From positions 1 through 10,788 of the forward strand of contig URKO01000016.1 of assembly GCA_900548415.1 (NCBI GenBank): a DNA stretch of 10,788 nucleotides, given 5' to 3'. Made by a program: the position numbers and the translations under genes. Below the pieces are notes generated by a model. That model had not been told where the DNA came from. It saw only the letters and a list, made by a program, of their open reading frames with translations, and did no database searches. Below are positions 1 to 6,490 of the stretch, in pieces. The DNA comes from an uncultured Porphyromonas sp. Lineage in GTDB: Bacteria > Bacteroidota > Bacteroidia > Bacteroidales > Porphyromonadaceae. Positions within the stretch are counted from its first letter, which is position 1, and every line of letters starts with the position of its first letter.

Positions 1-13
1 AGAAAAGAGGGTA

Positions 14-55
14 ATTAGAGGTTAGAGGTTAGAGGTTAGAAGTTAGAGGTTAGGG
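14..55. repeat. 7-bp tandem repeat, about six units
   Basis: Six consecutive heptamers of consensus GTTAGAG run from 14 to 55. The first unit starts with A, the fourth ends in AA, and the sixth ends in GGG and runs into a further G tract to 57. The array lies between the window edge and the stop codon of the DUF4857 gene at 75, so it is non-coding as far as can be seen. On the plus strand it carries regularly spaced GG pairs. Function is unknown; it may be a site of slipped-strand length variation. The unit is far too short for a CRISPR repeat, and there are no spacers. Confidence 0.85.
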
Positions 56-74
56 GGCAGAAGGGACCCTGCTG

Positions 75-1109
75 TCAGTCTAGTCGAGGCTTGACCCAGC
101 CATCTAGGCGCGAGGTGAAGTGCAGCCCTGGCATAGCTGGCTCAGGGTGATCTACTTGTAGCGAGCTCAGTAGCGTGTAGCTCGTAGCGTCTAGCGCATA
201 GTAGCTTGTGGCATCGGCGGTAGAGACCTTGAGGGTGTAGCTGTCTAGGTCGTTGCCGATGATGGTGAGATCCTCACGGAGTGGGTCCCACGAGGGGATC
301 TCAAGGCGACAGGGACGATAGCCCTCACGCTCGATCAGATAGAGCTGATGGTCTCGGGTAGAGACGAGACCGATATGCCGACGACTAGGTAGCTCCCAGA
401 CGAAGGCCTCGGCAGCCTCCACGCCCTCGGGCAAGTCAATAGCCCGCAGGTAGGGCTTGCCCGCCATCTGCTTGAGGTGAAAGAGCTTACCCTGCTGATC
501 AATGAGGAGGTAGCCGTTGTCATATTCCTTTTGCGCAGTCGCATTGCCAGCAACCCGTTGTGCGGGGAAGGTGAAGCCTTTCTCCTGAAAGAGCTTCGTA
601 TAGCTAGCACTCTTCGCCTTGTCTAGCTGATTGCTCTGCATATCTACAAATTCGATCGCCTGGTCGGTGATGCGAAAGAGATCTGTGGGCATCTCCAGCT
701 TGACTCTCCGTGAGGCACTCTCCAGGAGGGGGTAAAGTGCTACGGCAGGTGCAGAGAGGGTACGAGGTGAGCTACGAAAGGTGACGCTACCCCGCTGTAT
801 AAGCTGTGGGGTCACAGCCTCTCCGTAGAGCGTGTCGGGTAAGCGACCATCAGTCAGGAGCTGGCGGTAGTAGAAGGTGGGGAGCAAGCTGTCTACCTCC
901 TCACGACTATACTGCACGCCCTTACCGCTACGGTAGGTTATCGCTCCCTCATCATGGCCTGTGACGATGAAGTCGCCTAGTAGCTGACTGTAGATGGTGA
1001 ATGGCTCACGGCTTGCATCGGCTCGGAGGTAGTTGTACCACCAGGGTATCTGCCAGGCGATGAGTAGTGCTACGGTGATGTATAGGAGTATTGTGGCTAT
1101 GCGCTTCAT
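75..1109 (-). CDS. DUF4857 domain-containing membrane-anchored protein
   Basis: The predicted protein has 344 residues. One hydrophobic helix (about residues 3-25) is followed by a tryptophan-rich WQIPWWYNYL stretch and a long soluble part, so it is probably an inner-membrane protein facing the periplasm. Residues about 37-110 (including a SREEVDSLLPTFYYRQLL segment) match what I recall of DUF4857, a Bacteroidota family encoded beside ABC transporter genes. The second half (about 198-317) is made of short beta-hairpin-like units such as NGYLLIDQQGKLFHL and DHQLYLIEREG, suggesting a partial propeller or sensor-like fold. The start at 1109 (MKRIATILLY) is preferred over 1163 because the longer form begins inside the permease gene and puts 18 charged residues before the helix. 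It begins 11 bp after the permease stop, so co-transcription is likely. It may be an accessory subunit of the transporter; its biochemical function is unknown. Confidence 0.8.
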   Translation of the reverse strand: MKRIATILLYITVALLIAWQIPWWYNYLRADASREPFTIYSQLLGDFIVTGHDEGAITYRSGKGVQYSREEVDSLLPTFYYRQLLTDGRLPDTLYGEAVTPQLIQRGSVTFRSSPRTLSAPAVALYPLLESASRRVKLEMPTDLFRITDQAIEFVDMQSNQLDKAKSASYTKLFQEKGFTFPAQRVAGNATAQKEYDNGYLLIDQQGKLFHLKQMAGKPYLRAIDLPEGVEAAEAFVWELPSRRHIGLVSTRDHQLYLIEREGYRPCRLEIPSWDPLREDLTIIGNDLDSYTLKVSTADATSYYALDATSYTLLSSLQVDHPEPAMPGLHFTSRLDGWVKPRLD

Positions 1110-1120
1110 ATAATGGTTGT

Positions 1121-1792
1121 TTAGTCTTGTCTCCCCTCTTTGAAGCGGCTCACGGAGAGCCACACGAGTGTCGAGGAGAGGATGGTGTAGATAAGTAGCG
1201 TGGGCAGGAAGGGGGCGTAAGCTCCTGCCGTGGGTGAGATAAAGCAGAGACGCATCAAGAGTACAGCGATGAGGGTGTAGAGGATGCGTCTACGCCAAGT
1301 GGGCTCTAGGAGTATCCAACTCATCAGGAGGTAGCCGAGGAAGCCCGCCAAGATCCACGGCAATGTGGCGGAGAGGACGTAGGTGAGGAGTTCGTAAGCT
1401 AAGAGCCCTTGCAGTCCGATGAAGAGGACACCTATATATAATAGGGTATGCCACAGCAGTAACGTCACCCCGCAGGCGAGCATCTGGTAGGTCGAGCGGA
1501 GCGGTGCCTGAGGCAGGTGTAGGGTGAGCTTGAGACTACGACGAGAGAGCTCTGGCGCAAACTGAGCGATGGCGCAGAGCAAGCCTAAGATGAGGGGTAC
1601 GTAGCGCATACTCTCTACGAAGACTACCCCCTTCTGTATCATCACGAGCCAGATATGGTCAGCGCCTTGTAGGGCGATGGCTCGGTGTATGCGTATGACG
1701 CCGTAGAGCGGTACAGCTAGTGCGACAAGTGTCGATAGTAGTGCGTATAGTCGGAGCTTGAGCCACTCCTTATATATTATAGAGGCAAACAT
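1121..1792 (-). CDS. ABC transporter permease subunit (ABC-2-like)
   Basis: This is a 223-residue, strongly hydrophobic protein with about six membrane spans (roughly 15-35, 62-80, 103-127, 134-161, 170-186 and 194-214). It opens with MFASIIYKEWLKLR, the short amphipathic 'KEW' helix typical of ABC-2-type permeases that pair with stand-alone ATPases. Residues 87-94 (LKLTLHLP), on the loop after span 2, resemble a conserved cytoplasmic segment in Bacteroidota permeases of this type and may contact the ATPase. It starts 10 bp after the stop of the ATPase gene and ends 11 bp before the DUF4857 start, so the three genes probably make one complex. ABC-2 permeases usually export or remodel rather than import, so the direction of transport is open. 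The fold assignment is good; the substrate is unknown. Confidence 0.8.
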   Translation of the reverse strand: MFASIIYKEWLKLRLYALLSTLVALAVPLYGVIRIHRAIALQGADHIWLVMIQKGVVFVESMRYVPLILGLLCAIAQFAPELSRRSLKLTLHLPQAPLRSTYQMLACGVTLLLWHTLLYIGVLFIGLQGLLAYELLTYVLSATLPWILAGFLGYLLMSWILLEPTWRRRILYTLIAVLLMRLCFISPTAGAYAPFLPTLLIYTILSSTLVWLSVSRFKEGRQD

Positions 1793-1802
1793 ATAGATAG
1801 CG

Positions 1803-2687
1803 TTAATACTTACCGGTGAGTCCTATGAAGGCATCCTCGAGCGTCGTCTCGTGTGCTGTGAGATCTTGGTAGGGGACGCCAGCCTGAGTGAGTCGCTCAG
1901 CGACCTCTGGCATGGGGAGAAATGAGTAGCACTCCCCACGTCTGTGGTGCGCCTCAAAGTGGTACAGCCCATCGATCTCAGGGAGAGGGCGGTCGTCTGT
2001 GAGGGTGCATCTGTAGAGTCGCCCCTCGTTTAGTATCTCAGCGACTGGGCGCTGCAGGAGTATAGATCCGTAGTCCATGATGATGCAGTCATCGATCAGT
2101 CGCTCCATATCCTGGATGATGTGTGATGTGAGGAAGATCGTGGTGCCCTGCTCCTTGGCATAGTGATGCAGGTAGTCCACAAAGAGCCTGCGATAGCCTG
2201 GGTCTAGTCCCATCGAGAAGTCGTCGAGGATGAGGACTTTGGGGTTTTGCGCTAGGAGCAGTCCGAGTGCGACCTGTGAGCGCTGACCACAAGACATACG
2301 ACTGAGGTGCTGGCTCTCGGTGACCTTGAGTAGCTCCATCAGCTCGTAGTAAGCCTCTCTGCGCCACTTGGGGTAAAAGGGAGCGTAGAAGTGCTCTATC
2401 TGCCGTATAGTCATAAAGCTATACTGTACGTGCCCCTCGATGAGCAGCCCGATATCCTGTCTGAGTCGGTCGGGCATACGGGTTATGTCTTCGCCTAGGA
2501 TGCGACAGACACCCGACTTGGGGCGGAGGAAGCCACTGAGTATATTGATCGTTGTGGTCTTGCCGGTACCGTTTTTACCAAGCAGACCGAGGATGCGACC
2601 ACGAGGCACGGCAAAGGAGAGATCACGGTAGATCAGTCGCTTGCCGTAGTAGTGAGTCAAGTTTTGACACTCGATTAAGTTGTCCAT
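1803..2687 (-). CDS. ABC transporter ATP-binding protein with atypical catalytic motifs
   Basis: The protein has 294 residues with one nucleotide-binding domain (about 4-215) and a C-terminal tail of the kind seen in DrrA/CcmA-like ATPases. Visible motifs are Walker A at 37-45 (GKNGTGKTT), a signature region at 131-136 (MSCGQR), Walker B at 151-156 (VLILDD), a D-loop at 160-162 (GLD) and the switch histidine H189 in TSHI. Two positions are unusual. The residue after the Walker B aspartate, normally the catalytic glutamate, is aspartate (D156), and the signature reads SCGQ rather than SGGQ. These may be normal for this subfamily. The ATPase would energise the 1121-1792 permease from the cytoplasmic face. 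It starts 36 bp after the PepSY gene. Confidence 0.93.
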   Translation of the reverse strand: MDNLIECQNLTHYYGKRLIYRDLSFAVPRGRILGLLGKNGTGKTTTINILSGFLRPKSGVCRILGEDITRMPDRLRQDIGLLIEGHVQYSFMTIRQIEHFYAPFYPKWRREAYYELMELLKVTESQHLSRMSCGQRSQVALGLLLAQNPKVLILDDFSMGLDPGYRRLFVDYLHHYAKEQGTTIFLTSHIIQDMERLIDDCIIMDYGSILLQRPVAEILNEGRLYRCTLTDDRPLPEIDGLYHFEAHHRRGECYSFLPMPEVAERLTQAGVPYQDLTAHETTLEDAFIGLTGKY

Positions 2688-2723
2688 GTTAGTTAAGTGG
2701 TATAAGGGGGCTACCGCCTACAT

Positions 2724-3305
2724 TTATAGGAAGAGGAAGAGTAGTGGCACCGCCAGCCCGATCAAGAGAAGGATGCCTCCACGACCTATGAGTCCGCGTC
2801 TCCCCGGCACGATGAGTAGTCCCGTGAGGGTGATGAGGATAAGACCTATGGCTAGCACATCAGCGACGATCGTCCACCAGCGCCCTGGGTTGTAGTGCAG
2901 TTGTGTCATAGAGCTGATGAGCGGGCGTCGCTCGATCGACTCGTAGACGGCTACCCCCGTTGAGGTGTCGAGGAGTAGGGTGGCACGTCCCTTGAGGAAG
3001 ACTTTGAGCGTATGGTCGTCAGGGTAGTAGTGCTTGGTATAGCTACCTGACAGGTCTATCTCGTCTAGGAGCTTACGGACGGCAGGTGCGTCAAGACGTC
3101 CAGCAGCTTGTAGCTCTTCTAGCGGGATCTGATACTCCCGCTGAGTGATGATGTAGTGTGGATTGATCGAGTCTCGGTGGTTCATGTAGAGACCCGATAG
3201 GGCATAGATGAATATAAGTGCAGCAAGTAGGTAGGAGAGGTCGCGGTGTAGTAATCTACTCCAGCGACGCACGCTCCTACCTACTTTCTTGAAGTTTACT
3301 TTCAT
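2724..3305 (-). CDS. PepSY-associated TM helix protein, small
   Basis: The protein has 193 residues and three predicted membrane spans: about 23-41, 143-167 and 176-193, the last running to the C-terminus. Between the first two spans is a roughly 100-residue domain, expected in the periplasm, that resembles a PepSY-like alpha/beta unit (EELQAAGRLDAPAVRKLLDEI, then HTLKVFLKGRATLLLDTSTG). Histidines near the membrane ends (H20 in LLHRDLS, H43 in MNHRDS, H137 in QLHYNPGRWW) are in places where PepSY_TM proteins often carry them, and such proteins are commonly encoded with iron or heme uptake genes. It is shorter than the multi-PepSY proteins of the PiuB type. It lies 24 bp downstream of the lipoprotein gene and 36 bp upstream of the ATPase gene. 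Heme or metal reduction is a possible role, not demonstrated. Confidence 0.8.
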   Translation of the reverse strand: MKVNFKKVGRSVRRWSRLLHRDLSYLLAALIFIYALSGLYMNHRDSINPHYIITQREYQIPLEELQAAGRLDAPAVRKLLDEIDLSGSYTKHYYPDDHTLKVFLKGRATLLLDTSTGVAVYESIERRPLISSMTQLHYNPGRWWTIVADVLAIGLILITLTGLLIVPGRRGLIGRGGILLLIGLAVPLLFLFL

Positions 3306-3329
3306 AGAGTCTTGTCAGTTCCAGATGGA

Positions 3330-3917
3330 TTACTGTTCCTCTATCTTATAGCTTGTAGCATCGATGTGATAGAAGGAGAGGTATGCCTTGCCCTCCTGAG
3401 CTTCACGCTCAGCGATCTGCTTGCGAAAGTCTGCGATACGAGCCTCGGGTGTGTCGGCCGTTTCGCCACGAGCCTTCTTTTCATTGGCGCAGCCTGCCTT
3501 GCCCTCGCCATGCTCTTTGGCGGCTTGAGCTTTGAGCTGCTCCTCCCAGTTTTGCAGATAAGCCTCGTCGATACGATCCTCGACAAGCTGTCCTGTGATG
3601 GTGACTATACTGTTGATACACTCCTGGGCAAAGGCGCCCATCTCCTCACTAGCCTCAGCGCGGATCACCTTAGTGTCGTCACTGCCCATGAGGAAGGCTT
3701 TCTTAGCGCCATGCTTGCAGAGGTGGGTGCAGATGCCCTGCACGGTAACCGTCTGGCCGACGAGGCTATCGGCAGAGGCGAGGAGTGCGTCCACCTCCAT
3801 GTAGGTCGGAGCTTCCGTCTCTGCGGTTGCGGTCTGATCTTGCTTTTGCTTATTGCACCCTATGAGGGCGAGAGAGAGTAGTGCTGTGAGGAGCACGAGA
3901 GGTAGTTTCTTGTTCAT
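3330..3917 (-). CDS. lipoprotein with OB-fold-like core and Cys/His cluster
   Basis: The predicted protein has 195 residues. It begins with a lipoprotein signal (MNKKLPLVLLTALLSLALIG, then C21), so it is probably attached to a membrane facing the periplasm or surface. Residues about 50-113 look like an OB-fold: GQTVTVQGICTHLC, KKAFLMGSDD, then SIVTITGQLVED. A cluster of metal-ligand residues sits in the first strands (C63, H65, C67, H69), with further cysteines at 100 and 143. Residues about 123-175 are rich in Lys, Glu and Ala and probably helical, an insertion before the closing strand AYLSFYHIDATSY. It is the first gene of block 2, and no other gene in the window resembles it. Metal binding or delivery to the PepSY/ABC proteins is an inference. 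I do not recognise a characterised homologue. Confidence 0.8.
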   Translation of the reverse strand: MNKKLPLVLLTALLSLALIGCNKQKQDQTATAETEAPTYMEVDALLASADSLVGQTVTVQGICTHLCKHGAKKAFLMGSDDTKVIRAEASEEMGAFAQECINSIVTITGQLVEDRIDEAYLQNWEEQLKAQAAKEHGEGKAGCANEKKARGETADTPEARIADFRKQIAEREAQEGKAYLSFYHIDATSYKIEEQ

Positions 3918-3957
3918 ACTGTGTTGATGTGATAACTGTGTTTTGAGGTAATAGGGA

Positions 3958-3975
3958 GTGAAGTGCGAGCTTCAC
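3958..3975. promoter_or_regulatory. dyad in the promoter region of block 2, possible operator
   Basis: A perfect 6-bp inverted repeat, GTGAAG then six bases then CTTCAC, lies 41-58 bp upstream of the lipoprotein start at 3917, in the only sizeable gap of the window. The size and place suit a dimeric regulator, but a 6-bp dyad can occur by chance. I found no convincing Bacteroidota -7 element (TAnnTTTG) on the minus strand here, so the promoter itself is not placed. Confidence 0.25.
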
Positions 3976-3998
3976 AGATTTGCTTATAAAAGAGGATA

Positions 3999-4030
3999 GT
4001 CCCTCTCCTCTACATAGAGAGAAGAGGGAC
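3999..4030 (-). terminator. hairpin terminator at the end of block 1
   Basis: Two 13-base arms (3999-4011 and 4018-4030) flank a 6-base loop. Twelve of the 13 pairs are Watson-Crick. The remaining position is a C-A mismatch on the plus strand but a G-U pair in minus-strand RNA, which favours action on the minus strand. It begins 9 bp past the stop of the T9SS protein gene and is followed on the minus strand by a T-rich stretch (CCTCTTTTATAA) a few bases later. The T-tract is short and offset, so termination may be incomplete. Confidence 0.65.
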
Positions 4031-4038
4031 GAAACGGA

Positions 4039-6459
4039 TTAGATAGCGGGGATGTAGACACGATAGGCCTCACGATCTGTCTGGATGAAGTAGATACCAG
4101 CAGGTAGTGAGAGTTCCATGTCACCAAAGAGTAGCTGCTGTGCAACCATCTCACCAGCTGACGTGTAGATAGCTACTGGACGAGCCTCGTCGCTATGTAC
4201 GTAGAGCGTACCAGCTACGGTAGCGATAGAGAGCTTGGCTGCTGCGACCTCCTCAATAGCTGTATTGCTCTGACCAGATAGTGTGACAATCGTCTTGACA
4301 TCGCCAGAGGTTAGGACGAGCTGAGCTGTCGCCTTGGCATTAGCTGCGATGGTCTTGTCAGGCGTGTAGGTGACCTTGAGGGTAGCAGGCTCATTGGAGA
4401 CGGCGATCTCGCTCTTGTCCACAGAGTAGTACTTAGCACCCTCACCCTCGATCGTACAGGTGATAGCACTCATGAGGTTCTTCTGTGTGACGGTCAGATC
4501 GACAGACTTATGCTCACCGACAGGTATCATCGTGAAGTCGATCTCGCTCTGAGATACCTTGATGTACTGCTCTGTCTCAGTCATTGCGTAGAGGTAGACC
4601 TCGTAGCTAGCTCCACCAGAGGTGAGGGTGAGCTTGCCGATACGCTCTTCGGGCGTCTTGGTGACAGCTGTCTTGAACTGTATCTCGAGAGCTCCACCCG
4701 TAGCGGGTAGCTCCTTGAGCTGTGCCGTAAAGCCTTCGCCAGAGCATGTCACCTGGATCGGATCTTTAAGGTCTGACGCTAGGACTTGTAGAGTACCCTT
4801 GCCCTCTGATAGGTGGAGAGCCTTGCAGCTAGCAGAGACTGAGGGGAAGGGGAGCTTGTGGGCAACAAAGAGGCTAAACCAGCCCTTGTAAGTCATCTCT
4901 TTATAGCCCTCGGTCGTAAGGAGCTTAGCACTGTCGCGACAACGCGCAGCTGCTACATAGCTATTGGCGACTATATCGCCACCGAATGGAACCATAGCCT
5001 TACTTACCATCGGGTAGTCTTGTATAGAGCCCTCTGAGAGGTTGAGGTCTAGTACACGATAGTAGGTCTGCGCACCTAGAGCATAGGCATGCAAGATGAC
5101 ACGATCTCCCTGCGTAGAGATAGCCGTACAGTTGGAGATTCCCTTCTCTGGGAGGAGTGTATGCCACTCCGCATTGGGCTTGCCCGTAGCTTTGTCTATT
5201 GCTAGAGCATAGCCTCTGTGCATCTTGGTTTTTTGCTCGAGGATCACATTTCCCTCAGTATCAACAAGAGCTCCAACACAGCGACCTGCGATATAGACCT
5301 TGTCCTTGCCGACAGCTATGCCATCGACAAAAGCTACAGCCTTGACATCAATCTGAGAGATCCACGAGACCTTTAGATCTGTGTCTAGGCAGAGGGTGAC
5401 AAGGCTCTCCTTATCGCTAGGGATGAGTTGCTTGCCATCGATGGTGATAGGGGTCTTCGCTTTACTTCCTGTGAAGCGTCCAGCCGCATAGAGCTTGCCG
5501 TCTTGATACTTGATGACCGTTAGCATAGAGCGCCCGATGGGGTCTCCCTGCTCGGTGAGCGTCTTGACGAGATTGCCCTTGCTGTCAAACTTGAGGATGA
5601 AGAAGTCTCCTATCTGTTTCTGTGAGTCACCATTCCACCCGACATTGTTCTTCGCCTTGATGGTTGTCTCGCCGATGGTTATGGCCGTGCGGACGGCTCC
5701 ACAGACATAGACGTTGCCCTCGGGATCTACAGTTGTGCCCTTGAAGTCGCAACCTGTAGGGGTCCCGTAGTTATAGCGAGTTGCATCGGGCATTGGTTTA
5801 TGATCTACTTCGAAAGCTTTGTGATACTCGATCTGTCCCGCAGCACTAACCTTGACAAGGATAGGCATGATCTTGCGACGCATAGCTCCGGCAGAGGCGT
5901 CGTCGCCAACTCCGGCAAATAGAGACTTTATCTCTATATCGTAAGGCGTGCCGTCTGCCTGAACCAGGCGCAGCGTGTCTTTATTGCTCTTAGACTTAGC
6001 CTGAGCATCGCGTGCCATCAAGATGGTCACAAAGCCTCCGTCGGGAGTAGCCGTGATACAGTTGACATTGTTTGCTATTTCTCCGCGGCTGTTGTATATG
6101 TGCCAGAGTAGCTTGCCCTCAGGAGTTAGCTTGTAGATAGTGAGGGCGGAGTTGCCGTTGGCAGCCGTTCCGTCATCGCCATAGGAGATCGCTTTGTCAG
6201 CATCGCTGGATGCATCGAAGTTGAAGACTGAGCTAGCGTCCGTGCGCTCCTTACTGTGGAAGACATTGCTCGCAAAGAGATTGCCGTCCATTGAGGCGAC
6301 CACTTGCTGAGGTGTCTGCTGACGCTCTACGCTATTGGATACAAGTCGATACCAGAGGAAGTTCTTTGCAACACCCTCGTCTGGAGTCTGAGCTATCGTC
6401 ACGCTCGCCGTACAGAAGAGCGTGAGGAGTATAAGTAATACTGGTAGTTGTTTTCGCAT
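4039..6459 (-). CDS. secreted beta-propeller/Ig-like protein with T9SS type A sorting domain
   Basis: The predicted protein has 806 residues. A signal peptide (1-23, MRKQLPVLLILLTLFCTASV onward, cleavage before Q24) is followed by a large region (about 30-535) of repeating beta units such as DPEGNVYVCGAV, DGKLYAAGRF and KDKVYIAGR, typical of SBBP-like beta-propellers. Two Ig-like, BACON- or choice-of-anchor-like regions follow (about 540-628 and 631-731). The last 70 residues (about 735-806; TSAGEMVAQQL then LPAGIYFIQT) match the T9SS type A sorting domain, which directs export across the outer membrane and usually surface attachment. The start at 6459 is chosen because it gives a clean signal peptide; an ATG at 6507 would add 16 residues and overlap the previous gene. 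It is the last gene of block 1, so it probably works with the receptor as a surface binding protein. The ligand is unknown. Confidence 0.85.
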   Translation of the reverse strand: MRKQLPVLLILLTLFCTASVTIAQTPDEGVAKNFLWYRLVSNSVERQQTPQQVVASMDGNLFASNVFHSKERTDASSVFNFDASSDADKAISYGDDGTAANGNSALTIYKLTPEGKLLWHIYNSRGEIANNVNCITATPDGGFVTILMARDAQAKSKSNKDTLRLVQADGTPYDIEIKSLFAGVGDDASAGAMRRKIMPILVKVSAAGQIEYHKAFEVDHKPMPDATRYNYGTPTGCDFKGTTVDPEGNVYVCGAVRTAITIGETTIKAKNNVGWNGDSQKQIGDFFILKFDSKGNLVKTLTEQGDPIGRSMLTVIKYQDGKLYAAGRFTGSKAKTPITIDGKQLIPSDKESLVTLCLDTDLKVSWISQIDVKAVAFVDGIAVGKDKVYIAGRCVGALVDTEGNVILEQKTKMHRGYALAIDKATGKPNAEWHTLLPEKGISNCTAISTQGDRVILHAYALGAQTYYRVLDLNLSEGSIQDYPMVSKAMVPFGGDIVANSYVAAARCRDSAKLLTTEGYKEMTYKGWFSLFVAHKLPFPSVSASCKALHLSEGKGTLQVLASDLKDPIQVTCSGEGFTAQLKELPATGGALEIQFKTAVTKTPEERIGKLTLTSGGASYEVYLYAMTETEQYIKVSQSEIDFTMIPVGEHKSVDLTVTQKNLMSAITCTIEGEGAKYYSVDKSEIAVSNEPATLKVTYTPDKTIAANAKATAQLVLTSGDVKTIVTLSGQSNTAIEEVAAAKLSIATVAGTLYVHSDEARPVAIYTSAGEMVAQQLLFGDMELSLPAGIYFIQTDREAYRVYIPAI

Positions 6460-6490
6460 ACTGAAGATATTTGATTGTTTGGATTTACTA

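Noticed and set aside
14..57. Telomere-like TTAGGG or CRISPR array
   Set aside because: Only one TTAGGG occurs at the end of a GTTAGAG array, and there are no 20-40 bp repeats with unique spacers.
58..74. Terminator just after the DUF4857 stop
   Set aside because: The inverted bases (CAG and AGGG with CCCT and CTG) are interrupted and leave a one-base loop, and no T-tract directly follows on the minus strand.
1110..1163. Extended N-terminus for the DUF4857 protein
   Set aside because: It overlaps the permease gene and would place a charged segment before the membrane helix; the ATG at 1109 fits better.
3312..3881. Long plus-strand open frame (189 codons) opposite the lipoprotein gene
   Set aside because: It lies almost wholly antisense to a well-supported lipoprotein gene. 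Its hydrophobic look comes from the complement of the Lys/Glu/Ala codons, and it has no homology that I recognise.
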